64,000 bases of DNA from Owenia fusiformis (taxonomy: Eukaryota > Annelida > Polychaeta > Sabellida > Oweniidae): positions 23,699,248 through 23,763,247 of the forward strand of contig CAIIXF020000003.1 of NCBI GenBank assembly GCA_903813345.2. Reading direction: 5' to 3'. The position numbers were made by a program, and so were the translations under genes. Position 1 is the first letter of the stretch, and every line of letters begins with the position of its first letter. Below, piece by piece: positions 32,760 to 45,168 of this stretch. The notes beneath the pieces were generated by a model. It was not told the origin of the DNA and did no database searches. It saw only the letters and a list, made by a program, of their open reading frames with translations.

Positions 32760-33887
32760 GTAGCTATAAGGAGCTGTGAATTAGATCAGGGCTCGATCGC
32801 TTCGTATGGAAGCATATTGATCCAGACACTGTCATCCTTCTCCAATCCTCCCCCTTAAATACTTCCTCTAGTATCGTATCGTCTCGTCTTTTCTTTTTCT
32901 CCTTTTCTCCCTCAACACAGAGAATTGCCATCACATTGCATTTTACTTCTACGTGAGTTTTGATTTTGATAATTGATGGGATTTAGGCCAGGATCAGTTA
33001 TATCCGTGTTTGCTTCAAGAACCAGGATGTGTAACTTTACTTTATTAAAATATCTAGGGTAAAACATTAGTGATAAGGGCGTATGGGGCAAAATGGAACA
33101 TGGGGCAAAAAGGAACACATTGGGTGTAGCTCATCATTGTTCTATCTCGCTAGAGAAATTCTAGAAATTTTGAATGGTCGATGACTTTTGAGAAAATGCA
33201 AACACTACATGCGCGAGGGAACATATCTATAAATGAATACTTACATGGATGTGGAGCTGGTTCAAAGAATCTGTTCAAATATTAACTTAAAATTCAAGCT
33301 AGTAAATCATGCTATCCAGTAAATCATCTCTTAGTAATCATGTCTTTTTTATTTTTAATGCAGTAGAAATTGAATTAATTTATTGCTTGTTTTCAATTCA
33401 TTGATTTTTTCAAACATTACAGCCTAAAACGTGAGACAACATTAATGTAGCCATTGTATCTCAGTTTGTTTGGGTCATCAAAACAATAACGTTTCTTCTG
33501 TATAATCTAACAGTTAAACACATATGACCTATATGCGTATTGTTCTTCTTATACAAAATATTGTCCCTTTTTCCCCCGGTCTCCCTTATCTGACAATCAA
33601 GTCACGGTGTTTCGACGAGTAACACGGTTCTGTACTTTTGAGTGCCTCATATAATATTTATACTAAGATGATTTATATTTAATTATTTTAGTCAATATGC
33701 TTCAAGTCATTAAAATATTTGCTTGTTTGTATGATCAATCCGACACAAGGCATGTCATAAATCCCCGAAGTCGCAAACTAGTTTTTTAATGTTCTCAAAA
33801 TCATATATGAAAAACGGAAAAATTTCATTCGTGTTACATAATGATGCATTTCGACCAGCATCTTAAATTATGTTCATCAACAATATC
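32760..33887. other. Spacer, no gene recognised
   Basis: Contains CT-rich stretches near 32880-32920 and AT-rich DNA up to the LINE insertion point. Nothing else supported. Confidence 0.5.
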
Positions 33888-33898
33888 AAAATTAGAAT

Positions 33899-36221
33899 CT
33901 ATAAGGCGGAAGGTCATTTGATCCGAGCAAAAATTGACCAGTATGAAAAAAATGAAAGATGTACGTCTTTTTTTTTTAATTTGGAAAAATCAAACCACGA
34001 GAAAAAACACATAACAAATTTGTCGATTGGTGGAGTAAGTATCGAAAATGATACTCGTATTTTGAATGAAATTAAACTCTTTTATCAAGATTTATACTCT
34101 GAAAAGGTCTCGCCCGATTTCAAAGATTTTGACATTTTTACTAATAATCTACAGTCGCGTAAACTATCTGAAGCGCAGAAGGCATCGTGCGAACTCAGAC
34201 TTACTGAAGCAGAATGCTTTAAAGTTCTCTCAACGTTTAAGTCGAACAAAACACCGGGGAGTGATGGCCTTTCGGCCGAATGGTATAAAGCATTTTGGAA
34301 CGACATTTCGACAGGTGTTGTTGACAGTTTTAACCTCTCACTTAGAGTTGGACTCTTATCTGTTAGTCAAAGGCAGGGCGTAATATCTTTGATTGAAAAA
34401 TCGGGAAAGGATTTATCTCTGCTTAAAAACTGGCGTCCAATTTCATTGTTAAATATAGATTATAAAATTGTTTCTAAAGTGGTAAGTAAGAGAATTGAAG
34501 CGGTTCTCTGCGCGATTATTGAACCCGATCAGACTGCCTTTGTCAAAGGAAGACTGATTGGCGAAAACATTCGATTTATGGAGGATTTACTAGTATATAC
34601 TAGAGAAAGGAAAATACCAGGCATTATTTCTTTAATTGACTTTGAAAAAGCATATGACAGTATCGAATGGAGTTTTATTGATTTTGCGTTGCGGTACTTT
34701 AATTTTGGCGATGAGTTAATCCGTTGGGTTAAGCTCTTTTACACTGATATCAATAGCTGCGTATTGAACAACGGGCATTCTACTGGGTGGTTTAAACTAC
34801 ATAGGGGTGTCCGTCAAGGAGATCCGTTAAGTTGCTCCCTTTTTGTTATATGTATTGAGGTACTTGCCCTTAAGATCAGGCAAGATGAAAATGTGAAAGG
34901 AATCGATCTAAATGGCCACACTCAGAAATTGATTATGTATGCCGATGACACGTCTCTAATACTCAAAGATGCAAATTCCCTTGAAGCTGCCTTAAGCATT
35001 TTCGAAATTTTTTATCAATTATCGGGCCTAAAAATTAATAAGGAAAAAACCGAATGTTTTAGTGTTGGTGCCAACCATGATGGTGTAAATCCGAATATTG
35101 GGGGCTGTATTTGGGTAAAGAGGCCAAGTAAGTTTTTAGGCATCAGTGTATCATACGATCCAGAGCATAATAAGGCGATAAATTTTGACCGGAAAATAGA
35201 ATCGTTGAAGAGGATTCTGAACCTCTGGGGTAAGCGAAATCTCACCATTTACGGTCGTATTATGATAATCAAATCCCTTGCAGTTTCACAGATCGTATAT
35301 TCTATGTCCATGACTGTTACGCCCGACAGCATCATTTCAAAGGTGAATACTTTGATTTATAATTTTTTGTGGAAAGGGAAACGGGATAAAATAAAGCGAA
35401 ATACTGTGGTCGGATCTTATGATCAGGGGGGCATTCGTATGGTGAACATGACATCAATGGAAAAAGCACTAAAAATTATGTGGCTTAAACGATTCCTTGA
35501 TGACCAACTTAGCCACTGGAAAGTGATTCCGCGAATATATTTTGAACATTTTGGCGGTCTTAATCTACTTCTGCAATGTAGATATGATGTACGCCTATTT
35601 AAACAAAAAATCCCCGATTTCTATATGAATGCTCTTTCATATTATTCAACGGTAAGTGAGACGGAGGAACCAAAAAACAGTTCTGAGGTAAAGAGCGAGA
35701 TACTATGGCATAATAAATACATACTTAGGGAGGGTAAACAGATATTTCAAAAAAGCCTTTTCGAAATGGGGGTTGTCCAAATAAATGATTTACTAAATGG
35801 GAATGGTAGTTTTATGGAACTGAATGATTTTAAATACAAGTTCCAGGTGGATATAAACTTTTTAGACTACATTAGCCTAATATCTTCCATTCCGAAGAAA
35901 TGGAAATCAATTTTAAAAAGCGATCCGAAAGCGAAGTGTGAAACCGAATACACTGAAAGCATCGAAGAGTTTTTTATTGGTAACAAAACGGTCCACATCA
36001 AAAATTTGAATACAAAAATGATTCAATTGTACATCAATCAACAATGTTTTTCTGAATCAATAAGCGTTAAGCGCTTATGTTGCAAATATAATGTTAACGC
36101 TCGAGATATGTGTTCAATGGTATATGACATAACCAAAAACCACGCTTTTTGGGAATTACAGTATAAGATTATTAATAATATTTATGCCTCAAATTTGTAC
36201 CTTAAACTTGTTGGTATACGT
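33899..36221 (+). pseudogene. L1/Tx1-like reverse transcriptase, N-terminal part before the nested insertion
   Basis: The open frame starts at 33870, but the first ten codons come from flanking DNA. Element-encoded sequence starts at YKAEGHLIRAKIDQYEKNER. Motifs in order: FFFNLEKSNHEKK, KTPGSDGLSAEWYKAFW, NWRPISLLNIDYKI, ISLIDFEKAYDSIEW, GVRQGDPLSCSLFVI and the catalytic MYADD at 34938-34949, then LSGLKINKEKTECFSVG and KFLGISVSYD. These are typical of L1/Tx1 RT, which copies element RNA at a nicked chromosomal target. The frame is intact for about 780 codons, runs into the nested LINE after LVGIR and stops at 36284. Missing endonuclease makes it inactive despite the open frame. Confidence 0.9.
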
Positions 36222-39200
36222 ATTATTATTATTATATTTATTGCCCCTCCAATCATGGAGATAATATATCATTACAGTATATAATAAATGTAATAAAAAT
36301 AAAGATTTATAAAATACAAAGACAAGTGGAAAGCATTGATACAGCAGAACCCTCCTGGTTAGTCCATGTTCTCCCCTGGGGGTCCCACTGCACCACTTTG
36401 CGAACCATTACGATTTCAAAATGAGAAGGAAATTATATACAAAAGCAGTTGTCTAGGACATCACCAGGAGTGCCAATCACGCCTCTTTGTTGACATCCTG
36501 ATTGGTGCTTCGTGTTACAGTATCACTCCATCCTTAGAATGTACATATTTTGCACAGCTGTTGAGATGCATTTAAGATCTTCGTTTGTTAGAATCTCATC
36601 TCCTCCAAATATGCACCGTAGCTTCAGTATGTTAGTCATGTGTCTCCCATTGGGTATCCTATGTAATATATTTGTTATATTTGTTCTTAATGAGCAGTAT
36701 CTGGGGCATTCCAAGATGAAGTGCTCCAGAGTTTCAATGCGTTGCATGTCACACATTCCACATATGCGATCATACACCGGAATATTTTCCCATTCACCGG
36801 TAATAGCTCGGAGTTTTCCTTGACCCGTGAGCAGTCGTACCATCAGGGTGCATCTCTTAATGTATCTACAGTCCTGCCTAGCTATTTCCCACCAGGCAAT
36901 CGGTTTTGTACCAGTGACTACAGTTCGGTATAATGTTAATTTATCATATGTAATAAGTTCTCTTCTCCACATGTTGCATTCAAAAGTCCTTACTATATTC
37001 CTAATATATCGTTTCCAGGTAGATTTTGGGGGAACTTCACCACTGTCCATCATTTCATATATCACGTTTGATATGCCAAACCGTGATGCGAGTGTCATTA
37101 TGTCACCAATAGGTGACATTTTGTGTAGCGGGTTACTGTCATATCTGAACTTCGTGATACGCTTTATTGCTATGGTACGGAAGATCGAACCTGATACATG
37201 AGATAGAAGTTGTAGCAGGAACATCATTTTAGCCACTACTATAGTCGCCGTCATAGTATGCCAGCCTAGTTGGGGTAGGACAGCTGGGTCAGATGTGCTT
37301 ACTGGCAGGCCTTGTAGTTGTTTGCATATACTTCTATGTCCCTGCTCAAGCATCTTATAATCGGTTTCACTGAGGGGGACAAGTTCCATTCCATACGTCA
37401 TAGAAGGCATACTGACAGACCAATATAACTTAGACGCAGTGAGTGGGTTGGTTGCGTTCTGGGTGTGTGTTGTTGTCCCAACATATGCATTCATTGCTCT
37501 CTTTCCTTTTGATAGTGCAGACTCTATCAGTTCTCTATTACTGTTGTAGTTCGACATTGGAAGGCCGACATGTTGTGTTGTTTGGACTACATCTATTGTA
37601 CGACCTCCAAGTTGTAAGTCTATTCCTGCCTGTTGAGTGGCACGACTATTACTAAATATGATGGCCTTACATTTGTCCGGATGATAATTGAAGCGCCATT
37701 TAATGCTATACTGATGCATCATGTTTAAGATGTCTTGCATTGTCTTTTTATGATAGGCAATAATGACAGTATCATCAGCATAGGATGGACATGTACATAG
37801 TACATCACCCACAGAGCACCCTTTACCAGAGTCAATCACATCTAAGAGAAGCCTATTCATATACTCCCCGTATAGCTCCATGGAGTACAATCCTCCCTGA
37901 TGAACTCCCTGAGAGATCGGGAACTTATCTGAGAGTGTGACGTCATTTCCACACCTTACTGCGCACTGGTAGTCACTGTAGCATAGTCGCAACATCCTCC
38001 ATAGCTTCCCATGTATCCCAAGATTAAAAAGCTTGTAGAAGAGGCCATTGTGCCACACCGTGTCGAAGGCCTTGCTAATGTCCATTGTGACCATTATGAC
38101 GTCATTACCACTTTCAAGGCCATTACATATGGCTTCTCTTGTCAGAAGCGATGTGTGGAGACATGACGTCATGGTCTTGTTTGCGGCCTGCATCTCTGAC
38201 TTCGGCTCAATCCTTTGGCACCTCCTGCTCCGCGTTACCATAATCTTTTCCCATAACTTCATGAAGGTCGTCATCAGCGTCAGGCCCCTATGGTTGTCCT
38301 TCTCCAAAATATCCTTGTTTCCTCCTTTAAAGATTGGGATTAGTACACCAAGTTTAAAGCTATCTGGGATGTGCTCCAGTCTTATTATATGGTTGTACAA
38401 TGCTACAAGTATATTGGCAAGTGCGTCACCACCAAAGCGTAAATGTTCAGTGCTGATTTCATCCCACCCTGTAGCCTTGTTTCGAGAGAGGTTGTTAATT
38501 AAAGTAGTCATCTCTTTGTAGTTTATAGGATCATTTAACGCTTCATCATCATTGTTAAAACTGTCCTGCAGCATTTCTACTATTCTTGTGTTAATTACAT
38601 GTTCATGATTACTGTCAAAATTATCATTTGGCTTTATTGACATTAATGTTTTAAAATAATTCATCCATTCACTCCGGATCTCATCAGTCTGTGTTAAGAT
38701 TATTCCGTCCTTATTACGTATAGAATAGCTACTATTACTCCGATTTCTCCGTCTCTTAACAATAAACCAAAATTGCTTCAAGCTTATCTCTCCCGCTCTG
38801 TCGATTTCCTCCTGACATTCCATCTCATATTTGTACTCAGCACGACGGATTTCCCGCCTGAATTGGCGCTTTGCAGTCTTATAGCGAATCCAGTGCTCAT
38901 TCTCTTTGTTCCTTGGTCTTCCATTCAACTTCCACATCTTGAATGCTGACTTCTTGTCTGTAGATAACTGGCTCAGTGTATCAGACCAGTATGGCTTTAA
39001 GTGCTTCTTGAAAGACCTTCTAGGTATAGCATCAGCTGACACAGACTTTAAAACATCAGTCAGTTCATCAAACAGGGAATCAAGTAGTTCAGGCGTTACC
39101 TCAGACTTACTATTAATTAGCTTATCAGAGAGGGGTTTAAGAGATAGTGTCAAGGGAGCTGTATACCTCTCATAAAGCGCATTTGCATCAAGCTTGTCCC

Positions 39201-39257
39201 ATGCTAGCTTCACTGGGTTACAATTGTCAGAGGAGGGTGTGATTGGCACTAAGGTAG
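36222..39257 (-). mobile_element. Antisense 5'-truncated LINE nested in the L1-like LINE
   Basis: ACGT (or ACGTA) occurs at 36218-36221 and 39258-39261; removing the insert and one copy restores the host frame VGIRTNDKCDFCG. On the minus strand the element ends with AATAAA followed by (AAT)n, a microsatellite tail as in jockey/CR1-type elements, rather than poly(A). Its 5' end is truncated before RT. Confidence 0.88.
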
Positions 39258-39259
39258 AC
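36523..39259 (-). pseudogene. LINE reverse transcriptase, jockey-superfamily-like
   Basis: The minus-strand frame is open for 928 codons from 39309. Its first 17 or so codons are antisense of the host L1-like LINE, so element protein starts near LVPITPSSDN. RT motifs: NKATGWDEISTEHL, PIFKGGNKD, NHRGLTLMTTFMKLWEKI, VTMDISKAFDTVWHNG, ISQGVHQGGLYSMELYG and SYADD at 37771-37782. A C-terminal C-x2-C...H-x4-C zinc motif lies in CGMCDMQRIETLEHFILEC. The endonuclease is missing. A 3' untranslated region of about 300 bp follows. Clade not certain; it shares FYKLFNLGI.GK.WR motifs with the LINE at 45.2-47.5 kb, so both are of related type. Confidence 0.9.
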
Positions 39260-39261
39260 GT

Positions 39262-39570
39262 ACGAATGATAAATGTGATTTTTGCGGCCAAAAAGAGACT
39301 ATTGTCCACCGTTTTTGGGAGTGCAAGAACATCAAAAGTCTTTTAAAATATTTCGGAGATCAATGGAGAGAAAAGGATATACACTTAAATGAGCAACACG
39401 TCATTGTTGGGTATTTCGATAGGAAACATTTTAGAAAGTTTAACTTTTCCGTTTTGATATTAAAATACTATGTTCATAGAGCTTATTATTCCAACATGCC
39501 ACTGACTTGTGTTGGATTTCAAGCATATTTAAACGAAGGTCTCAGACTGGAAAATATTTTTGATGAGTGA
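39262..39570 (+). pseudogene. C-terminal part of the L1/Tx1-like LINE protein
   Basis: Continues the frame of 33899-36221 after the nested LINE: TNDKCDFCGQKETIVHRFWE, with a C-x2-C...H...C zinc motif usual near the C terminus of L1/Tx1 proteins. It ends LNEGLRLENIFDE with TGA at 39568-39570. An untranslated tail of about 170 bp leads to poly(A). Confidence 0.88.
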
Positions 39571-39764
39571 TTGTATGTGTGTGTATGCATGATATGAATG
39601 AATGTCGTGTGAGTGGAATGGGTCTGTGTGTCGAATTTGGTATTCTTTGTATTTCTATTTCATTTGTAAAAACGGCTTACAGCAAATCACTTGTATCCTT
39701 GTGTAGTGAAAATGTAAATTGAGAAAAAAAATAAACAAAAAAAAAAAAAAAAAAAATTAGAATA

Positions 39765-41740
39765 AACGGAACAAATATTACGATAAAAAGACTTGAAAAT
39801 ACTAAGCCAATGTTGCTCTCCTTCATGATAGGATATCAGATTTATTTAATGGTATCACTCCGTCATCATTCTGGTACGCCAGAGCCCCTCTTATCTGCCG
39901 TCTGACGTTCACTTTGGAAGGATAAAGACAAAAGAGGCGCGGCTATATCGCGATGCTCCGTCATCCATTGGCAGATTTTCTAATATTTGCCGTGCGTGGT
40001 CAACATTAAATTACAGAGAGGCTTCCATTGGTGTTTTACACAACTTTTCATTTTGAGTCACAGCTGGTTTCAATTAGTTGAAATGTTCATGAAAATTCAT
40101 CAAAAATTCAATGAAAAAAGTTTTATAGAACTGAACACCACAAGACTTAGGATTTCTTAGGAATGCACGGTAACATTGTCCGAATCGGTAATGTCCCCAG
40201 CGCCATGAGATGATTTATCTCACGGATTGTCTGACACTATGATCAATTCAAGAAAACTAATGAGATATTACTACTGCGTTGCAACGACGATCTTCAAGTT
40301 CAATTAGACTTAAACAATGATGAACACAAGAAACTGAAGGGATTTATTATGTTCAAAGTCGTATATCTCTGGAACTGAAAGAACTGTTGTATTCGCAATC
40401 AGTGTAAGCCTCGGGTAGGTATAAATAACATAGCGGCACACGTATGTAAGGGTCTAATAAGGAGTATATAAAAACGGTAAGTATAGCAATGCTTCAATTT
40501 TGTGGCGATAAGATATGAACCGTAGCTAATATCAGAGCAAAGTGCAATTCAGAATATGGTTTGAGTACTTTAGGGGTTTTCAAAATATTGAAAATGTTTT
40601 TATATATTTTACCATGGGCTTTCAAGAAAGCCCATGATTTTACCCTAAAGTTGTTCACTTTGATTGACAGTTTACTGTTCGTTCTCCAATGACCAAGTCA
40701 ATCCAAGAAGCTATAAAAAATCCATTACTGTAAAATTGGCATTTTTGTCTAGCTTGGATTCAAGAACTACATCATGTGGTATTTTGTGATCTTTTGATAT
40801 ATTATAATGACCTGACACCCTAAACACTCTATGCGTCTTCACCCTATGCGACGTGACGTGATTGGAGGTAAACCATGGTAAAGGACGAGAAAATATCAAA
40901 TAGGAATAGCAGCGAACTTAAGCTGACTTCATACTCATATAGCGGGAGGTTTAAATTGCATACTAGTGATTTAATATCTTCCACCACTTAGAAATAGCAT
41001 GGAAACTGATATAATTATCATCGAGTACTATATAGTACTGAAAATACGACTTACAAAAGGTGTGGTGTTACTTTTATTTTAATTTTTAATTTTCTCGTCC
41101 TTTACAGTATCCATTGCCCACGGGTGACATTCTTATTGTAAAGATGTCAGACAATACTATCCTGTTTGGATTGACTATTTCTGTTTAGTCATGTCACAAA
41201 TGTGGAACTCCCTAATTAAGAAAATGTAAGATTAATTGCAAATATATGTTCCGTGTGAGAAGGATGGTATTCATAAATCAAATGCAGTCATTACTTAAAG
41301 AAATATAATTGATGAGAACACTATTGTTCGTAGGTGTGCTTTAATCTAAAACTTAATGCCCATCTTCAAGTACACCATTAAAATATGAGTTATCGATTCC
41401 AAATTGCGTAAGATTAAAGAAAGATTTGCTAAAAGTGGAGACCATTTCGCAAGCCGTGATGATAACTACACAAACCGTTATCGTAATAAAAGGTTGTGCT
41501 AGACCAATCCGTCTTTGTCAGCGACCTCCTCGACACTCTACATAGCATGCCCTGAACGTTAGTCTAGTTTGACATTAATTGGTAAAATGTGTTTTCGAGG
41601 TTTAAATATTGGTTTATATACTTTTTAAAATGCTTCTTAAAATAACCCTTACACTAAATTATTCTCTTTCGAATTCAAGAATTATGCCTTCTTTGACTTT
41701 CAAGCTATTACAGTGTGGTATGTCATTACAACCTCCCTAT
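39765..41740. other. Spacer, no gene recognised
   Basis: AT-rich DNA. The one clear structure is a palindrome at 40613-40636, listed separately. Short open frames lack domains. Confidence 0.5.
40613..40636. repeat. Near-contiguous palindrome
   Basis: CATGGGCTTTC at 40613-40623 pairs perfectly with GAAAGCCCATG at 40626-40636 across AA. The symmetry extends weakly outward (ATTTTAC compared with TAAAAT). Confidence 0.65.
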
Positions 41741-41742
41741 TA

Positions 41743-42299
41743 TACACAGTGAGCCAAAAAGGTAACCCAAACATATGTTAATAACTCAGACATTCAGCAT
41801 GGGTTTTAAGTCATATTTGGTACAATTGGACCTTGTTCAATGTTCTTTGATTTTCTGAAGTCTAATTGGTCTATTTAAGATGGTCACGATTTAATGGCCA
41901 TTTTACAATTCATGCTCAAAATGCCGGTTTTGGCACTCAAGGCAAACTTGAACGCATCAGGTGAAGCTGGCTACACGCTCACAGAGCTAGATATCTTGTG
42001 TAATGGCACTCGCTTTCCTTCTTCAACTCTCACATGCTTTTAGGGTTGTAAGTGTGGACATTATCTTTGAGATAGCACAAAAATTTCGGGGTTCATATTG
42101 GGTGATTTTGGTATGTTTCGGCAAATGTTTCGTAAAATGGCCATAAAATCGCAACCATATTTTGAACAGATCAATGAAACTCAGCAGAATGAAAGAACAT
42201 TGATCGAGGTTCTATTGTGCCAAATATGATTTTAAAACCTATGCTGGATGACTGAGTTACTAAAATTTGTTTGGGTTACTTTTTGGCTCGACCTGTGCT
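41743..42299. mobile_element. Foldback MITE, about 557 bp, TA-flanked
   Basis: The left end CACAGTGAGCCAAAAAGGTA and the complement of the right end, CACAGGTCGAGCCAAAAAGT, are similar, and the inverted similarity continues through most of the element (for example CAATGTTCTTTGATTTTCTG against CAATGTTCTTTCATTCTGCT). TA lies at 41741-41742 and 42300-42301, fitting Tc1/mariner-type insertion. Exact ends are uncertain by a few bases. No gene inside. Confidence 0.65.
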
Positions 42300-42301
42300 T
42301 A

Positions 42302-43535
42302 CTATCAAAATATATTATATCCAAAAGATCTTTGAAATCTTATCAAATTGTGGAGTTATTTTTAACTAACTTTCAAGGTCTCTACATTGCAAGAAAGACG
42401 CGACATGTCGTCATCATGAACCTAAAATATTTTAAAACAATGTTTGGAATATTGTGAGATCTAAATCTCCCTTTAATTGGGTTAGTTTGAAAGAACCTTT
42501 TATATCGATGTGTTTAATTTGAGAAAATCATCAGCATCTAATTTGTTTACTGAGTGAATTGATATTTCTGCTAAGTTTTTCAAGGTCAGGTTAGAATAAC
42601 AGAGACATATAGGCCAAGATGAACTAATTTTTTTTAGATAACATCATTTAACAATCATCTGGTTTTACATTTATATCTATTTCAGTTCTCACATAAATCC
42701 ACTTATTTCGAGAAAACCTCCACGTAGAATTGTTGGTAAAACTACCATCCATTTTAATTTATTTGGCATTGCATATAGCTTAAAATGAATTCAGATAAAA
42801 CGAAACCAACCAAAGCTTTTGCATATGGAATGAACTGGTGAAGATAACATCCAAGATACAACGAATAGTTTGGGATTCAACTCAAGTCACATATCCTAAT
42901 TTTCCATGGTAGTAAAGAACCCATCGTAAGTTTGAAATATTCGTTTAAACATTCACATTTTTTTAGTTATCCAAAACTTGAATTTCCCGACATACCAACA
43001 ACGAAATGAAAGATTTATCTGTGGCGTATGACAACTCCAGTATTTTTAAAATTAATTAACAATTCAATCAAAAAAAACTTCAAAACTACTTAAATTTTTC
43101 AAATCAAAAAAAGTTTCACTGATCTCATCTTGATAACTTCGAGTAAGACGACAACATTAGCGAAAGTGGGTTAAAGTCTCCATGTAAAGTTTGAAAATAC
43201 GTTTATATCATTCATCTACTATTTTTCATGACTTAAAAAAGTTATTTTAGAGATTTTTGAAAAAAAAATCATTTCTCAAATATCTCAAATGTCTCCAATA
43301 AACTAATAGTATAAAGTGCATTTTTGGAATTAATACCTGATACACAGCAAGATAAATTAAATTGCTTCGTTACGAAACATATTAACAAAAAGTTTCATAA
43401 CGATGGATATTGTGCCAACTCCAACCAACGTTAGAAGTTCTGTGAAAGTGTAAATGAGAACTAGTTCAATTGTTGTAATTGGTTTGAAACTTATCTTTGG
43501 TTCCATTGTGATTAAAACAATTAGGTCATCTTCAT
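42302..43535. other. Spacer with an old duplicated segment, no gene recognised
   Basis: The stretch 43095-43190 resembles 10855-10945 (AAAAAAAGTTTCA, CTTGATAAC, GAGTAAGAC, AAAGTGG in the same order), pointing to an old dispersed repeat. No coding signal. Confidence 0.4.
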
Positions 43536-43538
43536 TTA

Positions 43539-44116
43539 CCCTACTATCACACCAAACTAGTTCTCACTACGTTCTCGAAAACGGGCTTAAACTGTGCACG
43601 AACGAATTTGACGTACTAAGAACCCACTAAGAACCTATTGGGATCTGTTTACAAACTTCATGAAACAACTAGAAAGAGTAGGTCCTCCAGAACTTAGAGC
43701 ATGCTCAAAATTTTCTGGTGATCGTCAAAACGTTGCCGAATCGGTTTTAAACTGTGTGCGAACTGAATGAACGTAGCTACAACGTTCTACGGTCTGTTTA
43801 CGAACTTCGTGGACTTTCCCGGACGGGGAATGTGATTTAGAATTTTGAATCGATTCAAAATTCGATGGTGACCATACTGTTCTGTAATCAGGTCATGATG
43901 ACCTTCTAGACTAAGGGACGCGCTATACGACGTTGCACACCGATTTGGAGCGACCTGAACGAACTGCGAACGAGATGGACGTATTATAGACTGTTCATGA
44001 ACGAAGTAGCTAATTATTTTAGACATATTTCCCGACCACAGCCAGATTGAGCCCGTTTTACGACGTTTTCGGAGGCTGGCAAGATCGGGTAAGAACTAGT
44101 TTGGTGTGATAGGGGG
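43539..44116. mobile_element. Foldback MITE with TTA duplication, ATCACACCAAACTAGTTCT ends
   Basis: TTA precedes (43536-43538) and follows (44117-44119) the element. Left end CCCTACTATCACACCAAACT and complement of right end CCCCCTATCACACCAAACTA match apart from a small indel, then GTTCTC/GTTCTT. The two halves are inverted versions of each other in patches such as CGAAAACGGGCTTAAA against CGTAAAACGGGCTCAA. A three-base TWA duplication fits PIF/Harbinger. Related copy at 25298-26376. Confidence 0.7.
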
Positions 44117-44835
44117 TTAACATTTTTAGCATTGGATAAGTTCATCATGATTGATTTGTTAACAAAATCCTGTACAGAGCCAGAAACAACCGTGAAAAAA
44201 TGTTCGTTCCTACAACAAACATAGCATAATACAGGGACATTGGCGACACAAAAAATGCCATCTACATAATGCTGCATAACTCGTTTTTAGTTTTAAAAAA
44301 ATACGCTTTTTTCTTCAGCACATTTAAACGATTCTCCATGGAGCAATTCAACAGGAAGTGTCATATTACTAGTTCAACTAGATGCAACATTTATGATTTT
44401 TACAAGATGAGCAGTCACACCTAGATTCCAAGGGAAAAGTTATTGACGACGCCCCTAACACATTCCTTCCCATGGCCATAAATGCCCCTAATCTTTCTGG
44501 TGATCTTTCTCTCTCTTCAGATCTTCTATGATGGGGTTGTTTCATACACCTGGACTTTTAAGAAACCCAGAGACAGTTATGTCAGGCAAATGTGGTCGAT
44601 TCTTGTCCCGATATATCATTAATTATTATATCCTGAATTCATTTTTACTTTATCATACCATCGAACTCTATTTTCGTTTTTAAATCATAGTCACCCTGAC
44701 CACGGGGTAAAACAGACCCGGTGGTACCATGAGACTGCTTAGCGATTCCATGGCTGTGTGACGGGGCTTAATGTATTAGCGAGCTCGGCGGTATGTTGTG
44801 GCTGGCCATCTGGACCAATGTATCGTCATACTTTT

Positions 44836-45072
44836 AACGCTGTAAAATCTACTTTTAACGCCGTCTAAAAGATCTTATACGACGTTAAGGATTATTTTCT
44901 ACCCCGTCAAAAACGATTTTGTACGTTAAAAATCTTTTGTACGTCGTCAAAAACCATTTTGAACGTCGTCAAAATTCATTTTTACACCGTTAAAAAACAT
45001 TTTGAACGCCTTTACAAAAATGATTTGACGGCGTCAAAAACTATTTTTAACGCACCAAAAAGTGATTTTGCA
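44836..45072. repeat. Tandem repeat of about 22 bp
   Basis: Units such as ACGTCGTCAAAAACCATTTT recur with variations about ten times, so an ACG-plus-A-tract pattern returns roughly every 22 bp. Related sequence appears in the right arm near 47480-47505 in inverted orientation. Confidence 0.7.
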
Positions 45073-45168
45073 CAATTAATCAAAGCTATCGTTTCAAACT
45101 GCTGGTATTTCAAAATGATTGTAACGCTGGTTTTGATTTGCTGCCAGCTATGACGTTATTTACGTGTC

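Larger units (their letters stand above)
33899..39757 (+). mobile_element. 5'-truncated L1/Tx1-like LINE, interrupted by a second LINE
   Basis: The direct repeat AAAATTAGAAT at 33888-33898 and 39754-39764 (its A residues merge with the tail) marks a target duplication. The element ends in a poly(A) tail of about 20 A. The coding part begins in the linker before RT, so the endonuclease domain is missing through 5' truncation. An antisense LINE occupies 36222-39257; removing it leaves about 2.8 kb. Confidence 0.88.
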
